This document shows positions 46,575 to 57,205 of a stretch of 64,000 bases of DNA, piece by piece. This DNA is from Leptodontidium sp. MPI-SDFR-AT-0119 (Eukaryota > Ascomycota > Leotiomycetes > Helotiales > Leptodontidiaceae): assembly GCA_020726505.1 (NCBI GenBank), contig JAHLEZ010000023.1:558001-622000 (forward strand), written 5' to 3'. The stretch's first letter is position 1. Every line of letters begins with the position of its first letter. The notes under the pieces are model-generated. The model was given only the letters and a program-made list of their open reading frames with translations. It had not been told where the DNA came from and did no database searches. Made by a program: the position numbers and the translations under genes.

Positions 46575-46848
46575 ATGGCCGGTGGTATTGGTATTGCGCG
46601 TTTTTCCCGGGGGGACGCTCCTTCGGGACACGACATCTGTGGTTCTGGTGTTGTGGGTGGACTTTCTGCTAGCGGTGGCGGCGATGGTGGCGACGGAAGA
46701 GTAACCCGGACTGGTAGGCCCCTCTGTGAGCGAAACCGATTCCTTGATAGAAATCGTTTAAGAAGTATCTGCCTGCAGATCGTGCTGTAACTACGTATCA
46801 CCCCTTGTTCTGAGTATGCAGTCTGCAGCAAGCTGACCAATTTACAGG

Positions 46849-46882
<34 letters not shown>

Positions 46883-47791
46883 AGGCTCGAGTCCAGAGGG
46901 CGGCGGTGGTGGACAGGGTAAAGGATTCAGGAAACGTACGGTATGTCTAACATTGATTCCCTGAATTCCTATCTCGCATTGGCGAATTTGGCGTTGAGTA
47001 ACTGACTGATTCGTAGAAACCGCGCACGAAGGGCAAAAATCGTAGAGGAGGTCGTTCAAAGACAAGAAGCAAGAAGAAGAAAATCCGCTTCCGTCCGAAA
47101 GGCTAACGCCGGAGATCGTGATGCTGCCCTCCTGGCTGCTCGGAAGGCGTTGATCCTAAATCCTCACGATCTCGATGCTGCGAAGATCTTCAACAGTTCA
47201 TCACTCAACAAATCCCACGTTCCTTCGAAGGATGGACTTCAAACAATCAAAACTGGTCCTGGAGGGGGTTGATCCGACTTCCAATCTCCCAGTTTGCGTC
47301 TCTTCCTCCTCCTCCTCCCACCCTCTCAGGTGTTGATCGCGAGGACGTCCCTTTGAGGTTCGACTGTGCTGATCCCCCTGTCAGGGATATCTTGAAAGAC
47401 GCGTACAGTAAGGCAATCCCTGATCGTCGTGAACTGGTTTGCAGATCACTGATGCCTTCAAGATGTGCCTATGCGTGGTGCGCGTGCGGATTCAGACGAC
47501 GACCTTACGGAAAGCGATGACATCTTCACCCGTAACATGATGCAGAACGCTGAGCCGAAGGAACTTCGACAACGAACAGGAGCTGCAACTCGGCACTCTG
47601 CTGTTCTTCCTGAGTAAGTTGTTTCTTCTTCCACCTTCTCTTCTTTTTCATTGAAATTGATCTTCAATCTTTCTGGGATTGGCTTTTTCTGCCGTAGTAC
47701 TGACTTGTTCTATAGGGAATACCTCCAACCGCGTACCACGTTTATTGCCTTCGATGTTGAAAAGGTCTTTGAAAAAAACACAAATTCTTGA
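46575..47791 (+). CDS. six-exon gene of unknown function, predicted 292 aa
   Basis: Exons 46575-46786, 46848-46940, 47017-47267, 47330-47407, 47463-47613 and 47698-47791 join in phase. Donors include GTATGT and GTAAGT, and branch-like CTGAC, ACTGACT and CACTGAT. The start (MAGGIGIARFSRGDAPSG) is Gly-rich. Exon 2 contains a GAC/ACG trinucleotide run read as poly-Thr. Exon 3 is basic and helical (NRARRAKIVEEVVQRQEARR, then AALLAARKALILNPHDLDAA). Exon 5 is acidic then Gln-rich (SDDDLTESDDIFTRN). The last exon ends YREYLQPRTTFIAFDVEKVF. No family recognised. The clean phase of six exons argues that the gene is real, but some boundaries, especially exon 1 and the GTTGAT donor after exon 3, are uncertain. 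It converges with the ankyrin gene. Confidence 0.55.
46851..46881 (+). repeat. GAC trinucleotide repeat in exon 2
   Basis: About ten GAC units. It is a candidate length-variable site within a predicted coding exon. Confidence 0.85.
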
Positions 47792-47933
47792 GCTGGGGTT
47801 CGCGATTTTCACGTTGGGCAACCGCAATATCGTTCTTTGGTCTTTTTTTATTTAATAATTCAAACTCAAATCCTTTCACCTCGCTTCTACCTCTTTAGTA
47901 CTCCAATAACCAACTTTGCTTTTGTATTACAAA

Positions 47934-50081
47934 CTATTTGCTTCCATTAAACGATTCAACAAGAAGCCCGTCCTCTTGGTTTAGTGACATGTGACGTTGG
48001 ATCAGCTCTTGTATTAATGAACCACCTTTAGAGTTCGAAGCTCTTCCTGCGATCTGGAAGGCCGTCAAGTTACCCTTATCCTTTGAGTGGATGTCGACCT
48101 TGCCCGTTGCAAGAAGTAGTTCTACTATCGCTTTATGCCCTTCAGCAGCTGCTTGCGACAGTGGTGTTCGACCGAAGTGGCACCGTTCGTCGATCTTAAC
48201 GTCGGCACGTTTTAGTAACACCTTCACTATTGACTCGTGGCTTCCTGCTTCCAACTCATCCCATGGCCATGGCCATGTACAGTTATCTGGTATTAAATTT
48301 TCATACCACCCAAGTCCATTTGCTGCCCAAGCAAGCGCCGTTTGGTTGCATTTGTCCTTAGAGTTCACATCGACATCGTCGCGATCTAGTAAGACTTCTA
48401 CTATAGATCTGCGCCCTGTCTTTGCTGCCCATATCAGTGGTGTCCGACCATGATTATCTTTGGAATCAGCCCCAACATCGCTGCGAAATAGTAGTAGCTC
48501 GACTATTGCTCTGTGGCCTCCTGCAGCCGCAAGTCCTAGTGGTGTCCAGTTGAATCTGTCCTTTGCATCAGGATCCACGGCATCGGATTGAAGGAGTAGT
48601 TCTACTACACTTGTGCACCCTCCTGGCGACCACCCCACACCTTTGACTGCCCACCATATCGGCGTCCAGCCTAGGTGATCCCTAGAGTTAACATTGGCCT
48701 TGCCTCTGGCTAGTAGTAACCGTACGACTTTCTCATGCCCTTCGCCCGCTGCCCAGGATAGCGGTGTTCGGCCATCACAATCCTTGGAGTCGGCTTCTAC
48801 CTCGCTTCTACCAAGAAGCTGCTCAGCTACTTCGTCATGGCCTCCACCAGATGCAAATGATAGCGGGGTTCGGCCGTCGTCGTTCTTCAAGTCAACACAA
48901 ACATCAAACCGTGTTAGTAGTAGCTTTACTACTGCTTCATGCTTTTCTCCTGTCGCCCATTTGCCCTCAGCAGTCCATTTTCCCTCCACTTTTTGGCGTT
49001 GCCCTGATCGATAAACCTCTAGACCCGAGACTTTGTGTTTACTGCCTTGCGCTGCCCATGATAGCGGAGTCTGATTCTTGTCATCTTTTGAATCGGGGTC
49101 AACGTCATTTCGGGCCAGTAGTAAATCCACTATTGACTGATAGCCTCCCATCGCTGCCCATGATAGCGGCGTCCGATTATTTTTGTCTCTAGAGTCAGCC
49201 TCGACGCCACCATGGTCCAGCAACTGCTTCACCACAGCCTCATGGCCTCCCCCAGTCGCAAAAGATAGTGGCGATCGACTGTCATTATCTTTTGAGTCAA
49301 CGTCGACGTCGTTACGTGCTTGCAGCAGCCGTACTGCATCCATGTTTCCTCTACCAGCCGCATATGACAAAGGTGTACGACCATATTTATCCTTTGAGTC
49401 AGGTGTGATGTTGCTATGCATCAGTAGCAGCTTCACTGCCTGCTCTTGCTCAAAAATTACCGCGTTGTGAACAACAGATCTTCCAGAATTGTCCTTTGCC
49501 ATGAGGTTGGCATCTTTGCTTGCAAGGAAATGGGCCAGGTCCCCATGTCCTTTCATTGCAGTCACATGCAGTGCTCTTGCATGTGCGTCCAATTCTGTCT
49601 TGAAGTCCCTTTTATCGCCAGGTAGTATTCCGATTGATGAGCCGTATCCATGGAGTTCTAAGCTCAAGAGCTTCATTGAATGCTTCCACTCGTTGAGCGA
49701 CTGGTCGTAAAGTCCCTGGCTTGTGTCCTGAATTTCTTTCCCTTTGTTCTCTATGCAGTGGGCGAGCCGCATATGCCTCTTCAGGTTATCTTTTCGAGTC
49801 ACTGTAAATGAACATCCAGACCAGTTGCAGTACAGTTTCGGCACCATACTTTGATGTGTCAATTTATGCCGATTAAGATCTGGTTTTCGCGCAAATTTTC
49901 GAGGACATTTGTCGCAGGCGTACTCCCGCTTATGGGACTTGAGGTGTGTGCTATAATTTAAAAAGCATTAGTTGGTGAGGAATTTTTTTTTCTTTCTTGG
50001 CGCAGCATTGATAACTTACTTTAGTAACCCTTCTTTAGGGAATTCTTTGTGGCAGATTTCGCATTCGTGAAAATTTTCCAT
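47934..50081 (-). CDS. C2H2 zinc finger-ankyrin repeat protein, predicted 692 aa
   Basis: Two minus-strand exons: 50081-50020 and 49950-47934, with a 69-bp intron (GTAAGT...TATAG). The first exon completes an N-terminal zinc finger (CEICHKEFPKEG, then HLKSH). A second (CDKCPRKFARKPDLNRHKLTH without its last residue here) and a third (CNWSGCSF...HMRLAH) follow within about 90 residues. Residues about 150-670 form some 13 ankyrin repeats with the consensus SKDxxGRTPLSWAAxxGHxxIVxLLLxRxDVD, two of them with 20-25-residue insertions. The fusion of C2H2 fingers with ankyrins is a fungal architecture. A nuclear DNA- or protein-binding role is inference. It is divergent from the C2H2 factor at 50558, sharing a 476-bp spacer. 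Confidence 0.85.
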
Positions 50082-50557
50082 CTTCGACTTCTTCAACTCT
50101 CCAGAGAGAGTGGCCAAGTACACAGGCGCAGGATTGGGATTTAAAATAACTTTTGCACAGGCCAATGCCCTTAAACCTTAACCTTACCGTCTTACCGGAA
50201 ATTTAATCGTGGACCTACAAGTATTGACGGACGAAAATCGATCCCGCAGGTGCCCGAGGTCTAAATCGGAATGCCACGTCGGTAAACTCCACTAGGTGCA
50301 GCTCCTCCTCCGGGGGCCTTTTGCGCCACCCACGCCCTCGAAACAACCACAGTATCAAATATTTAGATGGCCATTATTCCCACATCTCTTGCTGCTTCTG
50401 TTGCTCTCGAAATTTCACCGATTCGGCTCCTCTCGAAGACCTCTGAACGCCCATTGGTCTTTCAGGCCTTTTGATCGCCCTCACCAACGCCCTTACCAAC
50501 GCCCGACGCCCTCGCTAACGCCCGTTGCCGTACTCTGACGTGTCATCACACTACAAT
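50082..50557. promoter_or_regulatory. divergent promoter between two C2H2 genes
   Basis: 476 bp between two divergent start codons. It holds repeated AACGCCC words at 50446, 50486, 50498 and 50517 in the part nearest the rightward gene. These are candidate binding sites and nothing more is shown. Confidence 0.45.
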
Positions 50558-51539
50558 ATGTCCAATCAAATGAACGAGGATTTCGCATATTCTGACGAAG
50601 CTGATATTACGTAAGTTTTTTTTTTTTACGCTACTGACGCAACCACGCCTCAGATTATTCGACGTTGAGCACGATTCTTCGCCTAAGAACTTTGAGTTTG
50701 CTACTGGAAATGGGAGCCAGCACCTATCTGTCACCCCAAGCCTGCACTACTCCACCAACTTCACCAACACCGTCGACCGAATTTGCCCCAATGAGTTCGA
50801 TACAGCACCGCATCTTGAGAATGCAGCACCTATTGGGGGCCCTAGCTGTGCCACCCCGTACCATGCCGATGGCGATGCCCTGAGGCCCTACGACGAAGGG
50901 GCCTCTATTCTCCAGTCACCAGCCAGAGACGGTACACTGGATGTTACTTTGTATAGCGGCTACCCTCAATATATTGATCCCTCTTACCTGTTGGGTAATC
51001 AACTGGGTGAACGGGATCCCCAAGGCCAACATATGAGAGGCTATGAGTGGCATTCGACCCCAGAAAATAATGCCTCAACTGGAGTACTTTCCTCTTCCAA
51101 TGTCAACAGCGTGACATCATGGGATTACCAGACAAACCATCCGAATCTTTCAGCCATTGCCTCTAACCAAGGGCCACCAATGGCACAGGGATTCCCTGCA
51201 CTGCTTGCACCTCCTGCTCTCTCCACGTGCGACTGGCTCAGCTGCAATACAACCCATCCCTCTTCATCCATGCTCGCACACTGGATATCTGCTCACCTAG
51301 ACCCCATAAGTACCGTCATGAAGCAGCAGCCTCCAGGACAGAAACAGGCATTCTGCCTCTGGGACTATTGCCACAAGAAATTCAGCCGACGCGCCGACTT
51401 GGACCGCCACTTTCGATCCATCCACCTTGGGACCATCTCCCACTGCACCGTCTCCGGCTGCGACAACAACGGTGGATATGGGTTCCGTCGCCCAGATAAA
51501 CTCAAGGCTCATGGGAAGAATGCTCACGGGCTCTTGTGA
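50558..51539 (+). CDS. C2H2-type transcription factor-like protein, predicted 312 aa
   Basis: Exons 50558-50610 and 50654-51539 flank a 43-bp intron (GTAAGT...CTCAG) that keeps phase. The N-terminal two thirds are Ser/Thr/Asn/Pro-rich and unstructured, as in activation regions. The C-terminal 100 residues hold three C2H2-like units: CDWLSCNTTHPSS...HWISAH, CLWDYCHKKFSRRADLDRHF...H and CTVSGCDNNGGYGFRRPDK...H. The CxxxxC spacing is common in fungal GLI/Zic-like fingers. Sequence-specific DNA binding is inferred. It begins 476 bp from the divergent ankyrin-zinc finger gene. Confidence 0.85.
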
Positions 51540-53098
51540 GGCGAGCGCACCTTAAGTGGCAAATTTAGGATAGGCGGGACTGAGCGATAATATGCAGAAT
51601 GGCCTTTTTTGTTTCTTTCAACGTTTGACCTCTTTTGGTTTGTCGTATCTAACACTTGTTGTTCGCTTTAAGAGGGTGCTAGTTGTTTTTTTACGAGGTT
51701 CACTATCAATACCACGATCTTTCTATCTTAATTCCTGCCTACTGCTATTCTACCTGACATATTGCTTCTCAGTAGCTAGTGTCAGTACCATTCATAGTGA
51801 TCTCAGTACTCAACCTTACCTTGCCCCAGTCTAGAGGCATCTGGTCTTAAGCAGTCATTTGCGGTACATCGATCTCAAGGAGGTCCTAGGAGTGGGCCTA
51901 TAGAACAGATAGCAATGGCCCCACAGCTGGATAGTGCCATCGCTAAAAGCCACCTTTTAACAGTCATTATATCCGCTATAAATAAAGGCGACCTCGAGGC
52001 GACAAGAGAGTCTATCGGGATAAAAAGTCGACACCCACTCAGGGAAATAGCCGGTTACGCGAGTGTTGTTCACTTTGTTGACCTAATTAAAGTTTCGTCT
52101 AAACTCCGTAGATGAGCTTATGACGCTTGTTAACGTTTATGACATCGTATGAGGCTTTGGGTTTTAGCTATAGAGTGTTCAAGGGAATATCCTTTGAGAA
52201 AAAAATTATCGAATATGGAAGCATTGAACGGCTCGAGCTGGGTGAAGACTGGGCCCCTTTTGTGGTGTGGTGGTGTGCACCGTGTGTACCTCGGTGTGGA
52301 CGTGCGCATGAAAGGTACGAAAGACGGTGTCAGGAAGTCAAGAGCCACCCATGTTTTCTGCCATTGCCAAGACATCCAAATCAAGACTGCATAGAGGCAC
52401 ACACGTGCCCAAAAGATAACATTTTTTCTGAGCGTGCCGCATCGACCAGGACGAAGATGCGAGACACAAACTATTTTTTATATAACTAGCTATAGGTGCG
52501 TGGCGTTTCCATATCAGAGAGAGAATGAGAACAACACCCAACCTCGTGAAAATGCCTCCAAAAAGTCTGCTGTCCTATTTTATCTTGGAATCTCTCCCAG
52601 CAGGAAGAGGTTGGTCAAAGGTGGGGTGTTTGTACGACGAGTCCAAGGCACTGGCTGCGGTCACATGGATGAGTTTATCCAGTCTGAGAAGGTCAAGACC
52701 CCATGCTGATTAGCTGGTGCATTACAGATTCCCGACACAGCGCAGGCAATTATTACTTGACCTAGGAAGACATTCTACCTTGCACGCAAAGTTTACTCTT
52801 CTTCCAGAAGGGAGAGTCGATATTTGATAAAATGGTGGGCAAGGATGATTGCATTGTGCTAATACCCGTGGCCGTATCTGGGGGCCCCCGTGGCGATTGT
52901 TCAGGAGCCGAAGGGTACTGATGTTTCAAACGGAGTTGAGGAACGAAAGGGCGGACGAAGGACAACGCTTACGTTCAAGACAAACTCCGAGCTCATGATA
53001 AGTAGAAGTGCTCAATTTTGATCCCGGACCAAACTAAGGTTGTTTGTGTCATGCTCTGTATAGGGATGGATAACGGATGAGGGGATTAGTGATTCAAA
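51540..53098. other. intergenic region, no supported gene
   Basis: Several short open frames (for example 51915-52115 and 52525-52713) overlap on both strands. None has a recognisable domain, splice continuation or consistent coding texture. Composition is host-like, not RIPed. Confidence 0.5.
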
Positions 53099-53542
53099 TT
53101 GCGGAGCGTATATTACATTCTGCGTATGTTATTGAGACAATGCGCGATTCCACCTTCAATCTATAACAGCCGTGGGAGCCTGGTTTCCAGTTCTGACGTT
53201 GCGATTTCAGCGGATACTATCGAACCACCTCCAACCGTTGCAGAAGAAATACCAGCTGCTTCCGAAATTACAGGCTCTACATTGACACCACCAGAGGTCT
53301 TCACCACGCCTGGTCGTACGACCATGGAATTCGACATGGACGAAACCCCAAAGCCATCATCTGCTCAGTTTGACAGCATGGACGAAGAACCTACACCACG
53401 AGCACCGTCATCTGCCTCAAATCGAGCAGATTATATGGATATATCTCGAAATAGCCGCAAACACGCTCATCCGAGCAATCTCCACACCAAAAACTTTTGT
53501 TTCCCTAAGTCTGCAAAAAAGCACATTGGAGCTTTTATTTGA
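53099..53542 (+). CDS. possible small acidic, Pro/Ser-rich protein, unknown
   Basis: 147-codon plus-strand frame. Its middle has coding texture (PPPTVAEEIPAASE, then TTMEFDMDETPKPSS, then DSMDEEPTPRAPSS), being disordered and acidic. The first 25 and last 30 residues look non-coding, and no splice sites were resolved. It could be an exon of a degraded gene. Confidence 0.3.
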   Translation: MRSVYYILRMLLRQCAIPPSIYNSRGSLVSSSDVAISADTIEPPPTVAEEIPAASEITGSTLTPPEVFTTPGRTTMEFDMDETPKPSSAQFDSMDEEPTPRAPSSASNRADYMDISRNSRKHAHPSNLHTKNFCFPKSAKKHIGAFI

Positions 53543-54325
53543 ATTTTGCCACTTCTTTTTAACGAATCAGCGCGGCGTTCACGGAAGGCGGCAATGGGAA
53601 TGTGTAGCGTGGGAATCATGGAGTTATTTTTGACTTTCAGAGCTGCGCATGACCGGCTACATTTGCTGCATTTACACACGGAACGTGTACTCTTTGTCCC
53701 ACTATATATAAGGGAACGCCCCCCCAAAAAAATCAATTGCGTTGTTCACTATGCATCTTTTCTTTCTTCCGAGATGGAGTGGATTGATAAACGGGTAGAA
53801 ATCGACACCTCACTCACTTTTTTTCGATGGCTTGTGGGCAGAACGGGGACTTACTGAAATTACTTGCCTCTTTACTCTTTCATTTGTATATGCTCTGCGG
53901 GAAGCGGCCACAACCAGATGGTGCGGTGGTTGGGTTGTTTTTATGTGTCAATACCCTATCAAATTGGGCAAATTATCTTCCCCCCCCCCCCCCCCCCCCC
54001 CACCCCCCCCTTTTGCCTCGACCTCTCTTATATCTCCTCGATTGGGGTTAGAGAGTGATTGGGCGATGATGGGGTGCGTTGAGGGCGGGAGAGGTGATTC
54101 ACAGGCACCTGCGTTGGCCTTTTGACTGGCAGATGGTGTGGCATGTGGTTGTTGTAGACGCAACAGGGGTTGGCAATATACTGACATGAAATTGAACTGT
54201 GTTTTTTTTGGATGTAATCGTGATATGATTGTAAATGGTGTTTGGACGGAGGGTGTCCCAAATGTGATGGAACTTCGACATTGAAATGCCATACTGAACA
54301 ATTATCTAATCACTCTGAAGCAAAG
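53543..54325. other. intergenic region with poly-C tract
   Basis: No gene. 53980-54010 is a homopolymeric C tract of about 30 bp with a single A, prone to slippage and sequencing error. Otherwise host-like DNA between the unknown frame and the 3' end of the HET gene. Confidence 0.7.
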
Positions 54326-56878
54326 TTACTCAATTCTAATAACATGGCCTTCCCTGCGTTGAAGTAGGAATTTCGCCATGCTCCTTGATCGAGGATCAAG
54401 TTCGTCCTTGACCAACGGCCACTCCATCCAGAATCTTCCGACTCGTTCATAAGTCACTTTGACGCCTTCTAGACTCTCAGTATACTTTCGTCGCAAAACA
54501 ATCCCATTACTCCATACAGCGAAGATATCCCTCTTCTTCACATCTTCGAAAACCACCTCTCTGATAATCTCTGCGCAAAATAGCTCCTCCGAAGGAGAAA
54601 AATCCAGGATGTCTGGAGCAAGTCTCGCTTCAACTCTCCCCTCCGATGTTTGGATTTCCAAGATGAACAAATGCTGTGCGGTACAAGCTACATTCGTCAC
54701 GACGAAGAGCGGGCATTTCAGTGATAGTACCCCAGCGGTGATCTCGCTTTCGTTGCTGGCGATGACTTCAGCGACTTTCAACAAACTGCGCTTCTTCCCC
54801 TCCGTAATTTTCTCATGCGATATCAGCCGTTGACTAACCTCTCCATCCACCGCCTGCCATGACCAAGAAGGAGCATGGCGCTCTGCTGGCTTCTTCGTCT
54901 GTCCTGACTCAATGTACCAAAGGAGATCGAAGAGGAGATGGCGGCGCCAGAGTCCTTTCATGAATTCGTTGCTGTCTCCGCTGCTTTGGACTACTTGCGC
55001 GAGACTTTGAATAGCGAGTATTCTGTCTGAGCGCTCACTGGTCTGAGATCTCGTGAATTTAGACACGAGTTGGAACCAGAGTCTGTGTAAGCGGAGTTCT
55101 TCTTCGACGCTAAGTATTGTGGTTTGGCCCTGCATGAGTTCGTTCAGAGAGGCGCAATAGCCTGTTATTGGGTTAAAGGTCGAGGGAAATGCTGCACTGT
55201 TCAGCTGGTACTTCTTGTCCCTGGGACGAAGAATAAAATGGCGAAGCTTTTCGATAAATCCCCGCTGTTTCCGAAACGGTCGCCCTTTCGTGATGACTTC
55301 TGAGGCGATGTGTGTGTTGCATTCAAAGAATATATATCTAGATCCGAAATGTACCGTCCGGCGTGAGAGAAATCTCCCTGGCAACGAGCAAGCACTCCGG
55401 CTTAACATACTTCGGTCGACTTTTGCAGAGAAAGATTTGGAAGTGTAGGTATGTCTCTCAGACCTTATCGTCAGGGCTTTTTTGTTTGAGAAGCGCAACC
55501 GACAGGGGAAATCGAGGAGGCAAGAGGGGCGCTCGACGAAGCAGCTACCATTCGCATCTGCTGCGCTGTCGGCCGATATTGTATAATACGCATTGCTGTA
55601 TATGTTTCCTAGGTTTCTTGACTCATGATCACGATCTTCCAGTGAATCTTGGATGATACAGAGAGAGTCGATCCATAAGTAGTTGAGTTCGAGTTGGCGA
55701 GTTAGGTGTATGGCGTGTTGGAAAGCGAGTGGCAATCCTTTTTCGTTCATGTGATGTTTCCATTCATCTTTCTTGTCCAATGTTAGTTTTTGGTGAGTTG
55801 TTGGCACATTTTCGTTGTGGCAGTAGTTGAGCGCAATGTACTTGACATCGGCTCCATGTGAGCTTGGGATAGAGGCGTCCTCAAGCCGAAGCAGACTGGA
55901 GATGCGGTCACCGACAAAGAGAAGTCTGGTCGGTATGAACGTCTGTGTGTCTTGATTTATATCACCAGAACAATGAGTTATGTGTGTAGCTTGGCAGTCG
56001 GTAATCCAAGATTCTACCAGTTTGAGACAAGCAGCGGAGCCAGTGTACGTAGGTATATGTACAGAAGGCGGGGAATCCTCTAGGAGCTCTAAGTAAAGTC
56101 AGGTTGTCTACAGCTAGAAATGCAATAATAGAATCTGACCTTCTCTGACATGTATGGGCCTGCAGAGCTTAGTGCGGTTTTCCGGTTGTTCACCACGATC
56201 AAAGAGCTGTATATAGTAGCCGCCATTGTCAAACCATCGGCTTGGCTGATCCTGCCATATCGCAAGCCATAGCCACAGGGTGTCAGGCGATGTTGAAGAA
56301 AATGCCGTGAGTGTGGACCTGCTTTGCTCATCCAATGAGTTCCATAAGATGCTGCATAGCTGACAAGATTTTCTTGTAGCAGAAGGCTCGGCGCGGCGAC
56401 AAGGAATGGTCCATTTATACCATTCGAGACGTCGTGCGAATAGAGTTGTTGATCCTGATATTAAACCCGATCGTTCAATGATATCGAAACATTCTGGACA
56501 TAGTTTGCTTGTTGTGTCGCAGGCATGAGAAGAACATTCAGCTTCTAACAATAAGGGAGTTCGAGCATCCGGAAAGTTGCGCAGCGTCTGCCATCCGAAC
56601 CGCCGAGGACGGATTGTGCACTGGTGCCAGAAACGGATATACTGGTACCGTACATATTTTGGAATGAAGAGTACAGCCAAAACGATGCGGATGAGCAGAA
56701 TGACTATGCGTCGAACTGTGTTGATACACCACCAGGTGATGACCCACAAGACTAGGTGAAGACAAATGCACAGGAATAGCACCAGTATCCCGAGATTAGG
56801 ATGGCCGTGGGAGCCCAGCACAAAAAGGAGGGTGAAACCGTATGCATAACCAAGAAAGGAAGGGGCGGGGTTGCCCAT
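54326..56878 (-). CDS. HET-domain protein with N-terminal membrane segments, predicted 833 aa
   Basis: Minus-strand exons 56878-56140 and 56088-54326 flank a 51-bp intron (GTCAGA...CTTAG) and remain in phase. Residues 1-90 contain about three hydrophobic helices (GILVLFLCICLHLVLWVITW, then RIVILLIRIVLAVLFIP). A Cys-rich linker (CSSHACDTTSKLCPECFDI, then CQLCSILWNSL) precedes the HET domain at about 300-440. The HET core is clear: FIPTRLLFVGD, YIALNYC, LPLAFQHAIHLTRQLELNYL, WIDSLCIIQDSLEDRDHESR, IYSNAYYTISA. The C-terminal part is typical of HET proteins. HET proteins trigger cell death on non-self fusion; membrane anchoring is less usual. It is divergent from the gene at 57206, sharing 327 bp. 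Confidence 0.88.
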
Positions 56879-57205
56879 TAAGCTGAATTGAGCGAAAGAT
56901 TGAAGTGTAGATGGGAGCCTTCAACGACGGAGGGAGATTTGATTGTTGTCCAGGAACATAAGGTGCTGAGGATCGGCGGCTTGTTATGTTTTGTCCATGT
57001 TCACGGTGCTGAAGGCGCCTCCTCTCAGCCCCTTTCCAGGGGCTGCACAGCCTCGGTGTTCCTCCGTTGGGGGCTGAACCAAGCCACCGCCACCATCACC
57101 ACAAACACAATATCACGAGAGTGGAAATCCATAGCCTCGTCAAGAACTTCATCTCGATGTTTAGCCAGCTTCTCTCAATCTCACCGTAGCCCTGTCAAGA
57201 CCAGC
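56879..57205. promoter_or_regulatory. shared divergent promoter of the HET and STAND-N-like genes
   Basis: 327 bp between divergent start codons. An in-frame plus-strand extension without an ATG makes a longer leader possible. No specific motif is assigned. Confidence 0.45.

Noticed and set aside
46571..47065. 164-aa minus-strand Pro/Ser-rich frame
   Set aside because: It overlaps the spliced plus-strand gene, and its Ser run is the reverse of the GAC repeat.
48091..49710. Plus-strand frames opposite the ankyrin gene
   Set aside because: Shadows of ankyrin repeats on the other strand.
53827..54125. Frames with poly-Pro in three registers
   Set aside because: Caused by the poly-C tract; no coding support.
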